DNA of 64,000 nucleotides from Closterium sp. Naga37s-1 (GCA_947471745.1 CANJKZ010000922.1:1515001-1579000); one strand, 5' to 3'; positions 1 through 11,046 are shown, counted from the stretch's first letter. Notes: generated by a model not told the origin, from the sequence alone. Numbers and translations are program-made.

Positions 1-37
1 TTACTGCCCACATTACCCCATGGCTGGCTGACTGCAG

Positions 38-3000
38 GAGGACACAGACCCATACTACTACAGGGAGCGCCTCACCATGCCCAAGCTGCTCGTCAGTGCA
101 GCCAACGATGAAGTGCTGGCTCTCGATGACACGTGAGTGGGTTTTAGGGTTCAGGGTTTAGGGTTGATGGCACGTGATGTGAGTGGGTTTTAGGGTTCAG
201 GGTTTAGGGTTGATGGCACGTGATGTGAGTGGGTTTTAGGGTTCAGGGTTTAGGGTTGATGGCACGTGACGTGAGTGGGTTTTAGGGTTCAGGGTTTAGG
301 GTTGATGGCACGTGATGTGAGTGGGTTTCAGGGTTCAGGGTTTAGGGTTGATGGCACGTGACGGGAGTGGGTTTTAGGGTTCAGGGTTTCGGGTTGATGG
401 CACGTGACGTGAGTGGGTTTTAGGGTTCAGGGTTTAGGGTTGATGGCACGTGACGTGAGTGGGTTTTAGGGTTCAGGGTTTAGGGTTGATGGCACGTGAT
501 GTGAGTTCAGGGTTTAGGGTTGATGGCACGTGATGTGAGTGGGTTTCAGGGTTCAGGGTTTAGGGTTGATGGCACGTGACGTGAGTGGGTTTTAGGGTTC
601 AGGGTTTCGGGTTGATGGCACGTGACGTGAGTGGGTTTTAGGGTTCAGGGTTTAGGGTTGATGGCACGTGACGTGAGTGGGTTTTAGGGTTCAGGGTTTA
701 TGGTTGATGGCACGTGAGTGGGATGACACATGAGCGGGCCTGAAGTTTAGGGTTGTGACACGAAAGTGGGGTGGTGGCACGTGAGTGGGCCAATGACACA
801 TGAGCGGGGCTTAGGGTTCATGGTTTAGGGTTGATGGCACGTGATGTGAGTGGGTTTTAGGGTTCAGGGTTTAGGGTTGATGGCACGTGATGTGAGTGGG
901 TTTTAGGGTTCAGGGTTTAGGGTTGATGGCATGCGATGTGAGTGGGTTTCAGGGTTCAGGGTTTAGGGTTGATGGCACGTGACGTGAGTGGGTTTCAGGG
1001 TTCAGGGTTTAGGGTTGATGGCACGTGATGTGAGTGGGTTTTAGGGTTCAGGGTTTAGGGTTGATGGCACGTGATGTGAGTGGGTTTCAGGGTTCAGGGT
1101 TTAGGGTTGATGGCACGTGACGTGAGTGGGTTTTATGGTTCAGGGTTTCGGGTTGATGGCACGTGACGTGAGTGGGTTTTAGGGTTCAGGGTTTAGGGTT
1201 GATGGCACGTGACGTGAGTAGGTTTTATGGTTCAGGGTTTATGGTTGATGGCACGTGAGTGGGATGACACATGAGCGGGCCTTGAAGTTTAGGATTGTGA
1301 CACGAAAGTGGGGTGGTGGCACGTGAGTGGGCCAATGACATATGAGCGGGGCTTAGGGTTCATGGTTTAGGGTTGATGGCACGTGATGTGAGTGGGTTTT
1401 AGGGTTCAGGGTTTAGGGTTGATGGCACGTGATGTGAGTGGGCTTTAGGGTTCAGGGTTTAGGGTTGATGGCACGCGATGTGAGTGGGTTTCAGGGTTCA
1501 GGGTTTAGGGTTGATGGCACGTGACGTGAGTGGGTTTTAGGGTTCAGGGTTTCGGGTTGATGGCACGTGACGTGAGTGGGTTTTAGGGTTCAGGGTTTAG
1601 GGTTGATGGCACGTGACGTGAGTGGGTTTTAGGGTTCGGGGTTTATGGTTGATGGCACGTGAGTGGGATGACACATGAGCGGGCCTTGAAGTTTAGGGTT
1701 GTAACACGAAAGTGGGGTGGTGGCACGTGAGTGGGCCAATGACACATGAGCGGGGCTTAGGGTTCATGGTTTAGGATTTAGGGCCGATCACATGTGAGTG
1801 GGGTGATGCGTGAGTGGGGTCACACACCCCTTTTGAGTTGATAACAGCAGCACACGTGAGCTCCGCCTTTTTATCTGCCCATTCTCCCCCATCCACCACT
1901 CGTTTTCCCCTGGTCCTTCTCAAGCCCTTTTCTCCTCTCCCTCCCCCGGCTTCTCCCCTTCTCGGTTACATGTGGTGCGTGGGGTCACATTCCCGTTTTC
2001 CCTGCTCTACCCTGCCCTGCCAGGTACATCTGGTGGAACGACATGCCCGAGCCGAATCTGCTGAAGATCATCTCCCCCTTCCACTCTTCCCCCACTCTTC
2101 CCCCACTCTTCCCCCATTCTCCCCCCACTCTTCCCCCACTCTCCCCCACTCTTCCCCCACTCTCCCCCCACTCTTCCCCCACTCTCCCCCCACTCTTGCC
2201 CCACTCTTCCCCCACTCTCCCCCCACTCTTCCCCACTCCCCCCACTCTTCCCCCACTCCCCCCCCACTCTTCCCCCACTCTCCCCCCACTCTTCCCCCAC
2301 TCTCCCCCCACTCTCCTCCCACTCTTCCCCCACTCTCCCCCCACTCTTCCCCCACTCTCCCCCACTCTTCCCCCACTCTCCCCCCACTCTTCCCCCACTC
2401 TCCCCCCACTCTTGCCCCACTCTTCCCCCACTCTCCCCCCACTCTTCCCCCACTCTCCCCCCACTCTTCCCCCACTCTCCCCCCACTCTCCCCACTCTTC
2501 CCCCACTCTCCCCCCACTCTCCTCCCACTCTTCCCCCACTCTCCCCCCACTCTCCTCCCACTCTTCCCCCACTCTCCCCCACTCTTCCTCCACTCTTCCC
2601 CCACTCTTCCCCACTCTTCCCCCACTCTCCCCCCACTCTTCCCCCATTCTCCCCCCACTCTTCCCCCACTCTCCCCCCACTCTCCCCCACTCTTCCCCAC
2701 TCTCCCCCACTCTCCCCCACTCTTCCCCCACTCTTCCCCCACTCTTCCCCACTCTCCCCCCACTCTTCCCCACTCTCCCCCACTCTTCCCCCACTCTCCC
2801 CCCACTCTTGCCCCACTCTTCCCCCACTCTCCCCCCACTCTTCCCCCACTCTCCCCCCACTCTTCCCCACTCTCCCCCCACTCTTCCCCCACTCTCCCCC
2901 CATTCTCCCCCCACTCTCCCCCCACTCTCCTCCCACTCTTCCCCCACTCTCCCCCACTCTCCCCCACTCTCCCCCCACTCTCCCCCCACTCTTCCCGCAC

Positions 3001-5650
3001 TCTCTCCCCACTCTTCCCCACTCTTCCCCACTCTTCCCCCACTCTCCCCCCACTCTTCCCCCACTCTCCCCCCACTCTTCCCCCACTCTCCCCCCACTCT
3101 TGCCCCACTCTTCCCCCACTCTCCCTCCACTCTTCCCCCACTCTCCCCCCACTCTTCCCCCACTCTCCCCCCACTCTTCCCCCACTCTCCCCCCACTCTT
3201 CCCCCACTCTCCCCCACTCTCCCCCCACTCTCCCCCCACTCTCCTCCCACTCTTCCCCCACTCTCCCCCACTCTCCTCCCACTCTTCCCCCACTCTCCCC
3301 CCACTCTCACCCCACTCTCCTCCCACTCTTCCCCCACTCTCCCCCCACTCTCCCCCCACTCTCCTCCCACTCTTCCCCCACTCTTCCCCCACTCTCCTCC
3401 CACTCTTCCCCCACTCTCCCCCCATTCTTCCCCCACTCTTCCCCCACTCTTCCCCCACTCTTCCCCCCACTCTTCCCCCACTCTCCCCCCACTCTCCCCC
3501 CACTCTCCCCCCACTCTCCTCCCACTCTTCCCCCACTCTCCCCCCACTCTCCTCCCACTTTTCCCCCACTCTCCCGCCACTCTCCCCCCACGCTCCTCCC
3601 ACTCTTCCCCCACTCTCCCCCCACTCTCCCCCCACTCTCCTCCCACTCTTCCTCCACTCTCCCCCCACTCTCCTCCCACTCTTCCCCCACTCTCCCCCCA
3701 CTCTCCCCCCACTCTCCTCCCACTCTTCCCCCACTCTCCCCCCACTCTCCCCCCACTCTCCTCCCACTCTTCCCCCACTCTCCCCCCACTCTCCCCCCAC
3801 TCTCCTCCCACTCTTCCCCCACTCTCCCCCCACTCTCCTCCCACTCTTCCCCCACTCTCCCCCCACTCTTCCCCCACTCTTCCCCCACTCTTCCCCCACT
3901 CTTCCCCCACTCTTCCCCCACTCTTCCCCCACTCTCCCCCCACTCTCCCCCCACTCTCTCCCCACTCTCTCCCCACTCTCTCCCCTCCATCCTCCTTCTC
4001 TCCCCGCTCCTTTCTCCCCTTTCTACCCTGCCCTGCCAGGTACATCTGGTGGAACGACTTGCCCGAGCCGAAGCTGCTCAAGATAATGGCCAACTCGGAG
4101 CACATGCAGATCCACGTCAACCAATGGGTGAGCACTTGCAGATGCACGTCAACCAATGGGTGAGCACATGCAAATCCCTCAAAGCCCCCCTCTCCAACCC
4201 CTCACTCCAATCCCCCTCTCCAACCCCCCTCTTCAACCCCCCTCTTCAACCCCCCTCTTTAACCCCTCCACGCCCGTCTACAGGCCAACCAAGCAACCCT
4301 CTCCTTCCTCGCCTCTCTCCTGCACGTCAACTCCTCCTGCGCCTCTCTCCCCGCCTCCTCCCGCCCCTCCCTCACCTGGACGCGCCCCTCCAACGCCGCC
4401 CCCTCTCCCCGTCGCCGCAAACGCTTTGACAAAACGGAGGGCACGGGGCTGTTTGCCCGGGAGGAAAGGGAAACGGCAGAGGCTCAGACAGGAGAAGGGG
4501 AGATGGCAGGGTCAGAAGGAGACGCGCTGATCAATCAGAGGCAGCCAGCACATCCCTGGAGCTGCGTGCCTGAGGTGCCAGCTGTCGACTGGCCACGGCT
4601 GAGGTGGCGGTTTGATTGGCCCACGTTCACCATTCATGCCACGTCAGACAGGAAGCCACTGGCGGTTAGAGCATGGTGAGGGGGAGGGGGAGGGAAAGGG
4701 AGGGGAGGAGGTATGAGGGGAAGTAAGCTATAGGGAAGATGGGTGAGTGTACGGCTGCTGCCATTCAACATCTTGTTCTGCCTTTGGTGTGTTTCATGGG
4801 ATCGCACGTTTCATGGGTGTCATTCTTTAACGGTTGTAAATTATGGCTTTTAGAATACCTTTTGTCGTTCTTCTCTTCATTCAACCCCGCCCAAATCTCG
4901 CACACCATCTCCTGTCCCCTTTCCCCTTCCCCTTTTCCCCCTTCCCCCTTCCCCCTTCCCCATTTCCCCCCTCCCCCCTCCCCCCTCCCCCCCTTCCCAC
5001 CAGGACTGGCCGCACAGCCAGCGAGCGGCGAGACTTCCGCTTCGTGCTGCAGCGAGGCTCCAAGGGGTGGTAAGTGGTGCAAAGAGATGGTGAGTGGTAC
5101 AAAGGGGTGCTGAGTGGTATGGCGTATGTCCTGCTCCTGCAGCCCAATCCCTCTTTCCTCTGCGCCTGCTTCCCTCTCTCCCTTCATCCCCCCAACCCTC
5201 TCAACACCACGTTCCCCATCTCACCCTCTCCTCCTCCCTCCCACTGCTGGCAGCATGATGCCATCGGTACCGGCCATGTATGCAGGCAAGTCCGACCTGT
5301 GTGTGCAGGCCACGTCCTTTTTCCTCTGCACCTGCTGACACCTCTCCGGCACGTGTGCAGGCAAGTTCGACCTGTGTGTGTGCACGCCACGCCCCTCTTC
5401 CTCTGTTGCATCTGCTCGCCTCTCTCCCTTCATCCTCCCCCACCCCACCCTCCCAACACCCCCCTCCCCCTGCCCTCAGCACGGCTCCCATGCCAACACT
5501 GCCCAGCACGTATGCAGGCAAGTTTGACCTGTGTGTGCAGGCCACGCCATTCTTCCTGCACACCGTCTCGCCGCCCAAGCAGCACTCCGACAATGGCTTG
5601 TGGCACTTCAGCTCCACCATCAGCGACGTTCCCAAGGTGGACTACAATGA

Positions 5651-5651
<1 letters not shown>
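38..5651 (+). CDS. PhoPQ-activated pathogenicity-related / AprA-like protein, 3' part (multi-exon)
   Basis: Exons I can place: 38-132, 4040-4127, 4284-4675, 5004-5069 and about 5480-5651; the 5' part lies before the window. All have GT-AG borders and the phases join (AC+G, phase 0, TG+G, TG+C). The first exon reads DPYYYRERLTMPKLLVSAAN then DE; the second reads YIWWNDLPEPKLLKIMANSE then H. In this family (PhoPQ-activated pathogenicity-related proteins, including Dictyostelium autocrine proliferation repressor AprA) the pattern R-L-T-M-P-K-L...NDE, then W...LPGPK.L...NAEH, marks the alpha/beta-hydrolase-like C-terminal half. Later exons give SERRDFRFVLQ and FSSTISDVPKVDYNE, matching the usual 'RDFR' and 'FST.V.VVP' tail. 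Members are usually secreted; molecular activity is not established. The last exon runs straight into a 31-base T tract at 5652 and I see no normal C-terminus, so the copy may be truncated. Family assignment is from memory of motifs. Confidence 0.68.
133..1800 (+). repeat. 46-bp minisatellite filling an intron, with splice-donor and telomere-like motifs
   Basis: About 30 units of roughly 46 bp start exactly at the splice donor of exon 38-132. Each unit carries GTGAGTGGG (donor-like), then TTTTAGGGTTCAGGGTTTAG, then GGTTGATGGCACGTGA. A longer variant segment with GGGATGACACATGAGCGGGC recurs near 719, 1260 and 1664, giving a higher-order structure with spacings of about 541 and 404 bp. The TTTAGGG content resembles a plant-type telomere, but the array is internal to a gene. 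Confidence 0.9.
2001..2071 (+). pseudogene. Truncated duplicate of the exon at 4040-4127
   Basis: After a polypyrimidine tract and CCTGCCCTGCCAG acceptor shared with the real exon, the sequence reads YIWWNDMPEPNLLKI and then runs into the CCCCACTCT minisatellite without reaching the NSEH segment or a donor. The complete copy stands about 2 kb downstream with the same upstream context. The duplication and the growth of the minisatellite are therefore probably linked: the array lies between two copies of one intron-exon border. It could be spliced in as an aberrant exon. Confidence 0.75.
2075..3985. repeat. Strand-asymmetric CCCCACTCT minisatellite, about 1.9 kb
   Basis: Units of 9-11 bases, CCCCCACTCT followed by TC or CC, repeat without interruption inside the intron. 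The plus strand has almost no G and the minus strand is a run of GGGGGAGAGTGGGGG-type blocks, favourable for G-quadruplex or triplex structure. Stop codons are rare in any frame, which creates several very long meaningless reading frames on both strands. Confidence 0.95.
4113..4176 (+). repeat. 32-bp tandem duplication of an exon end with its splice donor
   Basis: CACGTCAACCAATGGGTGAG occurs at 4113 and again at 4145, so the donor of exon 4040-4127 is present twice, 32 bp apart. Use of the second donor would shift the frame of the downstream exon. Confidence 0.85.
5254..5565 (+). repeat. Three tandem copies of an exon core (YAGKxDLCVQATxFF)
   Basis: The segment coding GKSDLCVQATSFF (near 5284), its decayed relative GKFDLCVHATPLF (near 5362) and the complete GKFDLCVQATPFFLHT (near 5516) are three copies of about 60 bp separated by pyrimidine-rich sequence that looks like intron ends. 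Only the third is followed by the rest of the conserved exon. The first two read into stops. This resembles tandem duplication of an acceptor plus exon start. Confidence 0.7.

Positions 5652-5682
<31 letters not shown>
5652..5682. other. Poly-T tract interrupting the last recognised exon
   Basis: About 31 consecutive T residues follow AATGAAG. This could be the poly(A) tail of a retroposed sequence on the minus strand. The bases just after it, CCATCGGCAACATTCCCAA, differ at three positions from exon bases about 60 bp upstream (CCATCAGCGACGTTCCCAA), so a small duplication may flank the tract. Confidence 0.55.
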
Positions 5683-5686
<4 letters not shown>

Positions 5687-6282
5687 ACCATCGGCAACAT
5701 TCCCAACTTCTGAAAAAGGAGGGTCGCAAGGTGACTGCAGTGTTTCAAAGGTGACTGTAGTGAGAGGTCACAAGGTGACTGACTGTGCGACTCCCCCAAG
5801 GTGATTGTGTGACAGATTTTTTTGGTGTGGATGCTGCATTCTTTACCCAGCATGTTAGATTTTCCTGTGGTTTTCTTGCGTGGAGATTTTTTAGAGAGGA
5901 GGAAAGATCAACTGTGCTACTCACACATATGGATTGATACACTGTGCGCGTCATTTGCAGGTGGGGTTTCGAGCATTGTGGATTGAAGCTGATTTTGCAA
6001 TTCCACAAAGAAAAGCTCCTTTTGTGTTGACAACCGAAGCCATTCTAGCCCCAAATAAGCTGCCATTCTCACCCTGTCAGCCAGGCAACCATTCTTGCCA
6101 ACAACGTTGGATATGATGAGATGAGACATGTCATGCCGTTGGACTTGCCATTTGTACTGGCAATAATGAAATTGTCGTATCCATACTGGAGTATTTCTCT
6201 TCACACGGCATTGATCTTCATGTGGTGGTTGAGGCTGCTGGAGATTCTATTTTGATTCTATTAGTTATTTTTCAGACAGGAG
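5683..6282. other. Unassigned stretch between host gene and E1
   Basis: AT-richer sequence without a gene, repeat or RNA I can recognise. It could be the body of a minus-strand retroposon whose tail is the T tract at 5652, but I found no clear matching target duplication at a right-hand end. Confidence 0.4.
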
Positions 6283-7046
6283 TGTCAGAATACTGAACGA
6301 GAATGAATGCATTGAACAGAAAGTTGGGTACAAGTACTAACCCTAATTGGGTTGTACCCAGGGCTGACTTTATCAGACTAAAATAGTCTGATTGTCTGAA
6401 ATCTCAGGGTATTTTCCTACGGATCCTGATTTTTCAGACTTGTAAGATTTTCAAACATGAGTACCTCAGACTTACCTGGTTTTGGATCCTGAGATTTTCA
6501 GACTACTGACTTAACCGATAATGGGTCTTCATACTACAGGGAGTACGGATCCTGAAATGTGGATCTGTAATTTCTACGTACATTCCGCTAACGTACGTCA
6601 TATGTTGCCAGTGTACGAACACACTTCATGGCGCTGTCACGCGCAGAATCTGTCCTTGGCTACTTTTGCCACCATTTTCCTTTAGAAATCTGCCAACTTG
6701 GCTCGCTCTTTCACTCACGAGGGACCATCACTGCAGCTACCCGGTGTCAGCGAGGGAAACTCTGTGCTGGCGCAGCAAAGTCGGTTAGCGCTGCGCCCCA
6801 CGTGCTACATTCGTGGCAGTACTGTACTGCAGTGGTTGTAGTGTGTTCTGAGTACTTCAGACTTGTGTTTTTGCGGAACCTGAAAAATCAGAGTAGCCAT
6901 TCTCTGGGAAATATGCCTCAGACTAAAAAATTTCAGAGCCCCCAGAACATCAGACTGGATTTTTTTGAATAGTCAGCCCTGGTTGTACCCTTTATGGTCT
7001 ACCCCACTAACAGTCTACACAATGTAAGCACTAAAACATTTTGACA
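6283..7046 (-). repeat. E1 3' LTR (133 bp), split by a MITE
   Basis: Minus-strand TGTCAAAATG...TTCTGACA ends. The counterpart at 16333-16452 shares the core GAACGAGAATGAATGCATTG. The LTR is interrupted by the hAT MITE at 6359-6981 and its 8-bp duplication. Confidence 0.85.
6359..6981. mobile_element. Nonautonomous hAT element (MITE), 623 bp
   Basis: Terminal inverted repeats CAGGGCTGACT / AGTCAGCCCTG bound the element, and the 8-bp direct repeat GTTGTACC flanks it perfectly (6351-6358 and 6982-6989). Eight-base duplications and CAGGG termini are typical of hAT. Subterminal TCAGAC motifs recur near both ends, as expected of transposase binding sites. No transposase is encoded. The termini differ from those of the larger hAT at 7249, so another transposase probably moved it. 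Confidence 0.92.
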
Positions 7047-7248
7047 CACCCCCATAGGCAAAGTGGGGGAGAACAAGTGGTCACAATATCAATCAAGAAA
7101 AACAAGCAAGCTCATGGTGGATCACTAAGTCACTACACATTCCGAGCACAAGCAAATGGTCACAAGGCTAGTTCACATGCTGAGTTATATAAAAGAGAAC
7201 AAACAAACAGTACAGTGATCATACCCTAGCAAGTGTAAGCATGCAGGT

Positions 7249-10200
7249 CAGGCCCCAAAATTGGTTTAGGCCCACCCTGACAAATCAGGGTTGCAGCTCC
7301 TCTTTACCCTGACCCGTTGTGTAAAATTTTCCATACCCTATTTGCATAAGGGTAAATCAAGGATTTTGGCATGGTAGCCTGATTTGAGCAGGGTATTTCT
7401 ACAGATAGCCTGTTTCTAATACTACTTTGTCTGTTACCGTACGTAATTTCTTCAGTATTAATAAGGTTGCACAAACATCACAACTACTCAGTGCCACCCC
7501 CACTGCCTACAACTTCCTCTACAAACTCTGAATCGCTAGCCCTGGAGGCATCAAACTCCTTGGTGGATCGTCTGAGCTTCTCTCCTCGGAAGATGGCGAC
7601 CACCTTGTACCAGTCGACATCATACCGCAGCAGAGAGCACCGCATCAGGTGCTCCAGGCTTGTGTTGCCAAGGCTGCCACGTCCCCAAGTCTTGATCAGG
7701 TTCTGCTTCGAGAAGCCCCGCTCGCATTCAACCGTGCTCAATGGCAGCACGACGACTGACTGCCACATGCTCATGATGTTGGGGAAGGACACACGCCACG
7801 CATCGTCCCGCAGCATGTTCCCCAGCGCCTGATGAAACTCCTCGTTGTTGTGCTGGGAGAACATTGTGGATGTAAACATCCACAGATCCTGGCCGTCCCT
7901 TTTGTAGTCGAACCCTGGCATGGGGCGGGTACGAGGTGTAAACTTGGGCGACGCGCGCATACACGGGTAGGAGTGGGGGGCATTAGTCCAACGAGCAGCG
8001 GTGAGCACCACGTGCACTTGTCACCAACGCGACAGACATGCAATTGACAAAACATTGGAACACAATTGCATACTCCTATTATGGCTTACCAGGCAGCTTA
8101 TGGTTGTGCAGCTTGTGCAGAAGGCCCAGCCACTTTTTGAAGGTCTCCACGCGCTTGCTGTCGTCAGACACGTACGAAGCTGTCCGAAACAGCTTCATTC
8201 CTTCCAGCAGGTTCAGGTCGCGCATCCGCCACTCCAGCTTGACGTCCACGGCACGCACAAACTTGATCGACAGCTCCACGCACGCTGTCACGTCGCCATC
8301 AGTTTCGTGTCCGGGCAGACAATGCTCGTGCAGCTCGTAGACAAAATAGACGGGATTCCCGTCCCCGTCTACACCCTCCGCCTTCATCTCTCTCTTATCC
8401 ATTGCCTGGTGCCTCTTAATGAATTCTTGCAGCTGCATTTTATCCCCGCTGCCGAAGTGGTGGGCTGGGTCACGGAGGGAGTACCTGGTCTTCAGACGCA
8501 TCCTTGTTTGCTCCACGATGTGCGCAACAAGGGTGACGTCAACCTGCATACAGGCACTACAAGCAGTCAGTACGTGGTCGTGCATAGTTGCGGGAACCAA
8601 GATGCATGTGGCAAAAGCTATTACCTGGCGTTGCTGGAAGCGCTTGTTGAGGGCAATGAGTTCCCACAGCACATCCGCAAGAAAGCGGATGAGCCAGTGG
8701 AACTTGAACGAGGTAACCACCTCGGACAGCTCCTTCTTGTAGTCCTTCAACACCACTACAGCTGCAGGGAGAACATCGAGCAGGCGCTGTACCGCTTCAC
8801 CACGGGAGAGCCATCGGACCTCGTGGATCCCCTGCGCCTCCAAACTCGTCTGGCAGAAGATGCGTTGCAGCTCTTGGAACTTCTGGTAGTGCACGCTGCT
8901 GCGGCCGATGTGTTTAGCGAAGGCGCGCACGACGTTGTCGATCATGCGAAGCTCAGGGACAGCATTTGCGGCGTCACTGGCAGTGAGTGCCTCCCTGTAC
9001 ATTATCACAGAAACATAATAACTTGTTAACAACTGCAACATATGTAACAAACACTGCATCAATCAGACACAACACGTGCATACCGATGGGCGATACAGTG
9101 TGTAGAGGCCAGGTGAGGAATGCGCATTCGCAGCCTTGTAACGACGCCCTTGTTCTTGCCGACCATCACGTTTGCACCATCGGAGGCGACGCTTGATATC
9201 TTCTGGAGGTCGACCCCGATCACAGTGAGATACTGCATGACCGCGGATGTGAGGGAGGCAGCGTCAGCACGGTCAACAGTGATGAGAGTCAAAAACTCAG
9301 TAACCACAGATGTGCGCTTGAAGAAGGTAGCGTGTAAGGTCGGGTGCTTCCCATGCACCCGATATGTGCTCTCGTCCAGGGAGATGCCTATCCACGGGGA
9401 CTCGAGGAGGTGAAGGCGTTGTGTCTCTTGGAGATAAGTCGACAGGGCGCGCAGATTCTCCTTGAATCTGTAACTGCCAACGATAAGAGATAGAGTAAAA
9501 ATGAGTGAGTGCTTATCAATCAAATAGAGAGGTGCACAAACACCAGCCAGCACTTACTCAGTGTAGTATGAGCCGTATCCACCGGATGGAGGGAGGTCTG
9601 GTAACCCTTCCTTCGCCAAAAACCAGCACAGTGGGACAAACATGGCGATGGGAGCATCCGCCGTGCAGACGAAGAGCGCTATGTGGAGTAGACGGATGAT
9701 GTGTCGGGTAGAAGAATTCGTGATCTGCCACCGTGTGAGAGTGGCCTGCTTTGCTTTCTCCGCCTCCGATTTCTCCAGGTTATCCACTACTTGCTTGTGG
9801 GCACGGGTAGCTGAGTGAGTGCAGATGCTGCCGATCTGGAGATCTCGAGCACCATCCCCCCTCGCCCCATACGCTGTGTGCGCTAGGGGATCTCCGTGCT
9901 TAACACAAATGAAACACTTCAATGAAGGCCTGCCAATAGAAAGCGTAACCACTTGAAACTACCTGCCCACTGAGAGTCAAAAGTCTTCTTTACCGATTCG
10001 TACTCATTATCCGCCAAGGCGGTGGGAGGCTTGGGTTCGGCAGGAGGTGCAGGCCGTTTATGAGTAAACGCGTTTCGGGGAGGTGGGGCGCCCCAGAGTG
10101 TCTGCTGCTGGTACGTTGCTCCCACACGCTATCGCTTGTCGGGCGCGCTGCTGACCGTCGAAGGCGAAGTAATTGGCGGCTTAGAAAGGCCCTCGCCACC

Positions 10201-11010
10201 TCCGGGCACAAGATCCAGGGAAGGGTGTGGCTCCCACGCATTTGGTGAGTCTAATGGTTGGAACGGATACACGGTTCCTACCTCGCATTCTGGAGACGAT
10301 TCGCGAGGAGACGGCGACATAGGAACGGTGTAGTTTACGTTAAGGTGTGGAAAAACTCCCAGCATGGAAAGGCTGTTTCTCGTGCTACCAGGATGATCAG
10401 CCTCTCCAGCAGGCATGTTTGACGAATGAGTTGAAAATGGATGAGAATGGAGAACAAGCGAGAGACCCCCTCGTTGAGCTTGAACCTCACATGGCCTCTT
10501 AAGGTCAGATTCTCAGACAATTTGAGAAGTGCATGGCTTGTACAGCTGCACTGCGACTGCAAGTTGATGCGTAGGACAACAAGAACCTGTCCTTGACGCA
10601 CAACTCTACTCACCTGGTAGTGGGCATGGCGTGGTTTGGCTCGATGCAGGGGTGCGTTGGCAGTCCTGTGGGTAAGCCAGCCAATAAGGCCACATGGCGA
10701 GCCGCCGACAACATTTCACGGTTTCCCGCCTGTGGTCAACAGCGACAACGGTGCCAGTGTGAGAGTGGGACATTTTGGCACCACGCAGAGAATGGGCTGA
10801 TCCGCGTTAAAAATAGTTTCGGTAACTTGGTAGTTGTCACACAACCCTGATTCCGTCAGGCTAACTAAAAATCTAATCAGGGGAAAAAAACACCAACCCT
10901 TTTTGGGTAAGGGTAAGAATCTACGAAGCCTGATTTAGAGAGGGTAACTCTGAAAAAGCGGCCCGCCCCCAGGGTAATCAGGGCATTTTACCCTGATATT
11001 TTGGGCCCTG
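7249..11010 (-). mobile_element. hAT DNA transposon (ZNF862-like), 3.76 kb
   Basis: The ends CAGGCCCCAAAATT and (reverse complement of the right end) CAGGGCCCAAAATA form imperfect inverted repeats. ATGCAGGT (7241-7248) and ATGCAAGT (11011-11018) form an 8-bp target duplication with one mismatch. The uninterrupted target is seen in the related E2 copy near 21672 (AAGCATGCAGGTATAAG). A minus-strand multi-exon transposase fills most of the element. Subterminal CCCTGA/TCAGGG motifs cluster at both ends. Confidence 0.9.
7484..10125 (-). CDS. hAT transposase, ZNF862/TTF-zinc-finger type, multi-exon
   Basis: Exons on the minus strand, plus coordinates: within 9919-10125 (start uncertain), about 9554-9952, 9084-9473, about 8625-8995, about 8090-8543 and 7484-7914. 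GTAAGT/GTATGC donors and CAG acceptors are visible at most borders. The N-terminal part has CFICVKHGD and HSATRAHKQ, a TTF/BED-like zinc finger. Next comes the RNase-H-like core: WIGISLDEST supplies the first Asp and SVASDGANVMVGKNKG the second, followed by STHCIAHR. The C-terminal hAT dimerisation region has LSTVECERGFSKQNLIKT, whose Glu fits the third catalytic residue. Most exons join without stops, so the gene may be nearly whole; the 5' exon structure (9900-10420) is unresolved. It acts in the nucleus on the element's inverted repeats. Confidence 0.75.
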
Positions 11011-11046
11011 ATGCAAGTATATATATAGATCACAGTACAAGCAAAG

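Noticed and set aside
133-1800. CRISPR-like or true telomeric array
   Set aside because: Units are directly adjacent with no unique spacers, the context is a eukaryotic intron, and the array is flanked by coding exons on both sides, so it is neither CRISPR nor a chromosome end.
1814-4429. Very long open frames on both strands (up to 871 codons) rich in Pro/His/Ser/Leu or Glu/Gly/Arg/Val
   Set aside because: They are translations of the CCCCACTCT minisatellite, open in several frames because the units lack stop codons; the real exons of the AprA-like gene cut across them.
4739-5187. Overlapping short frames on both strands
   Set aside because: Pyrimidine-rich intron sequence around the real exon 5004-5069; the frames conflict with the splice phases.
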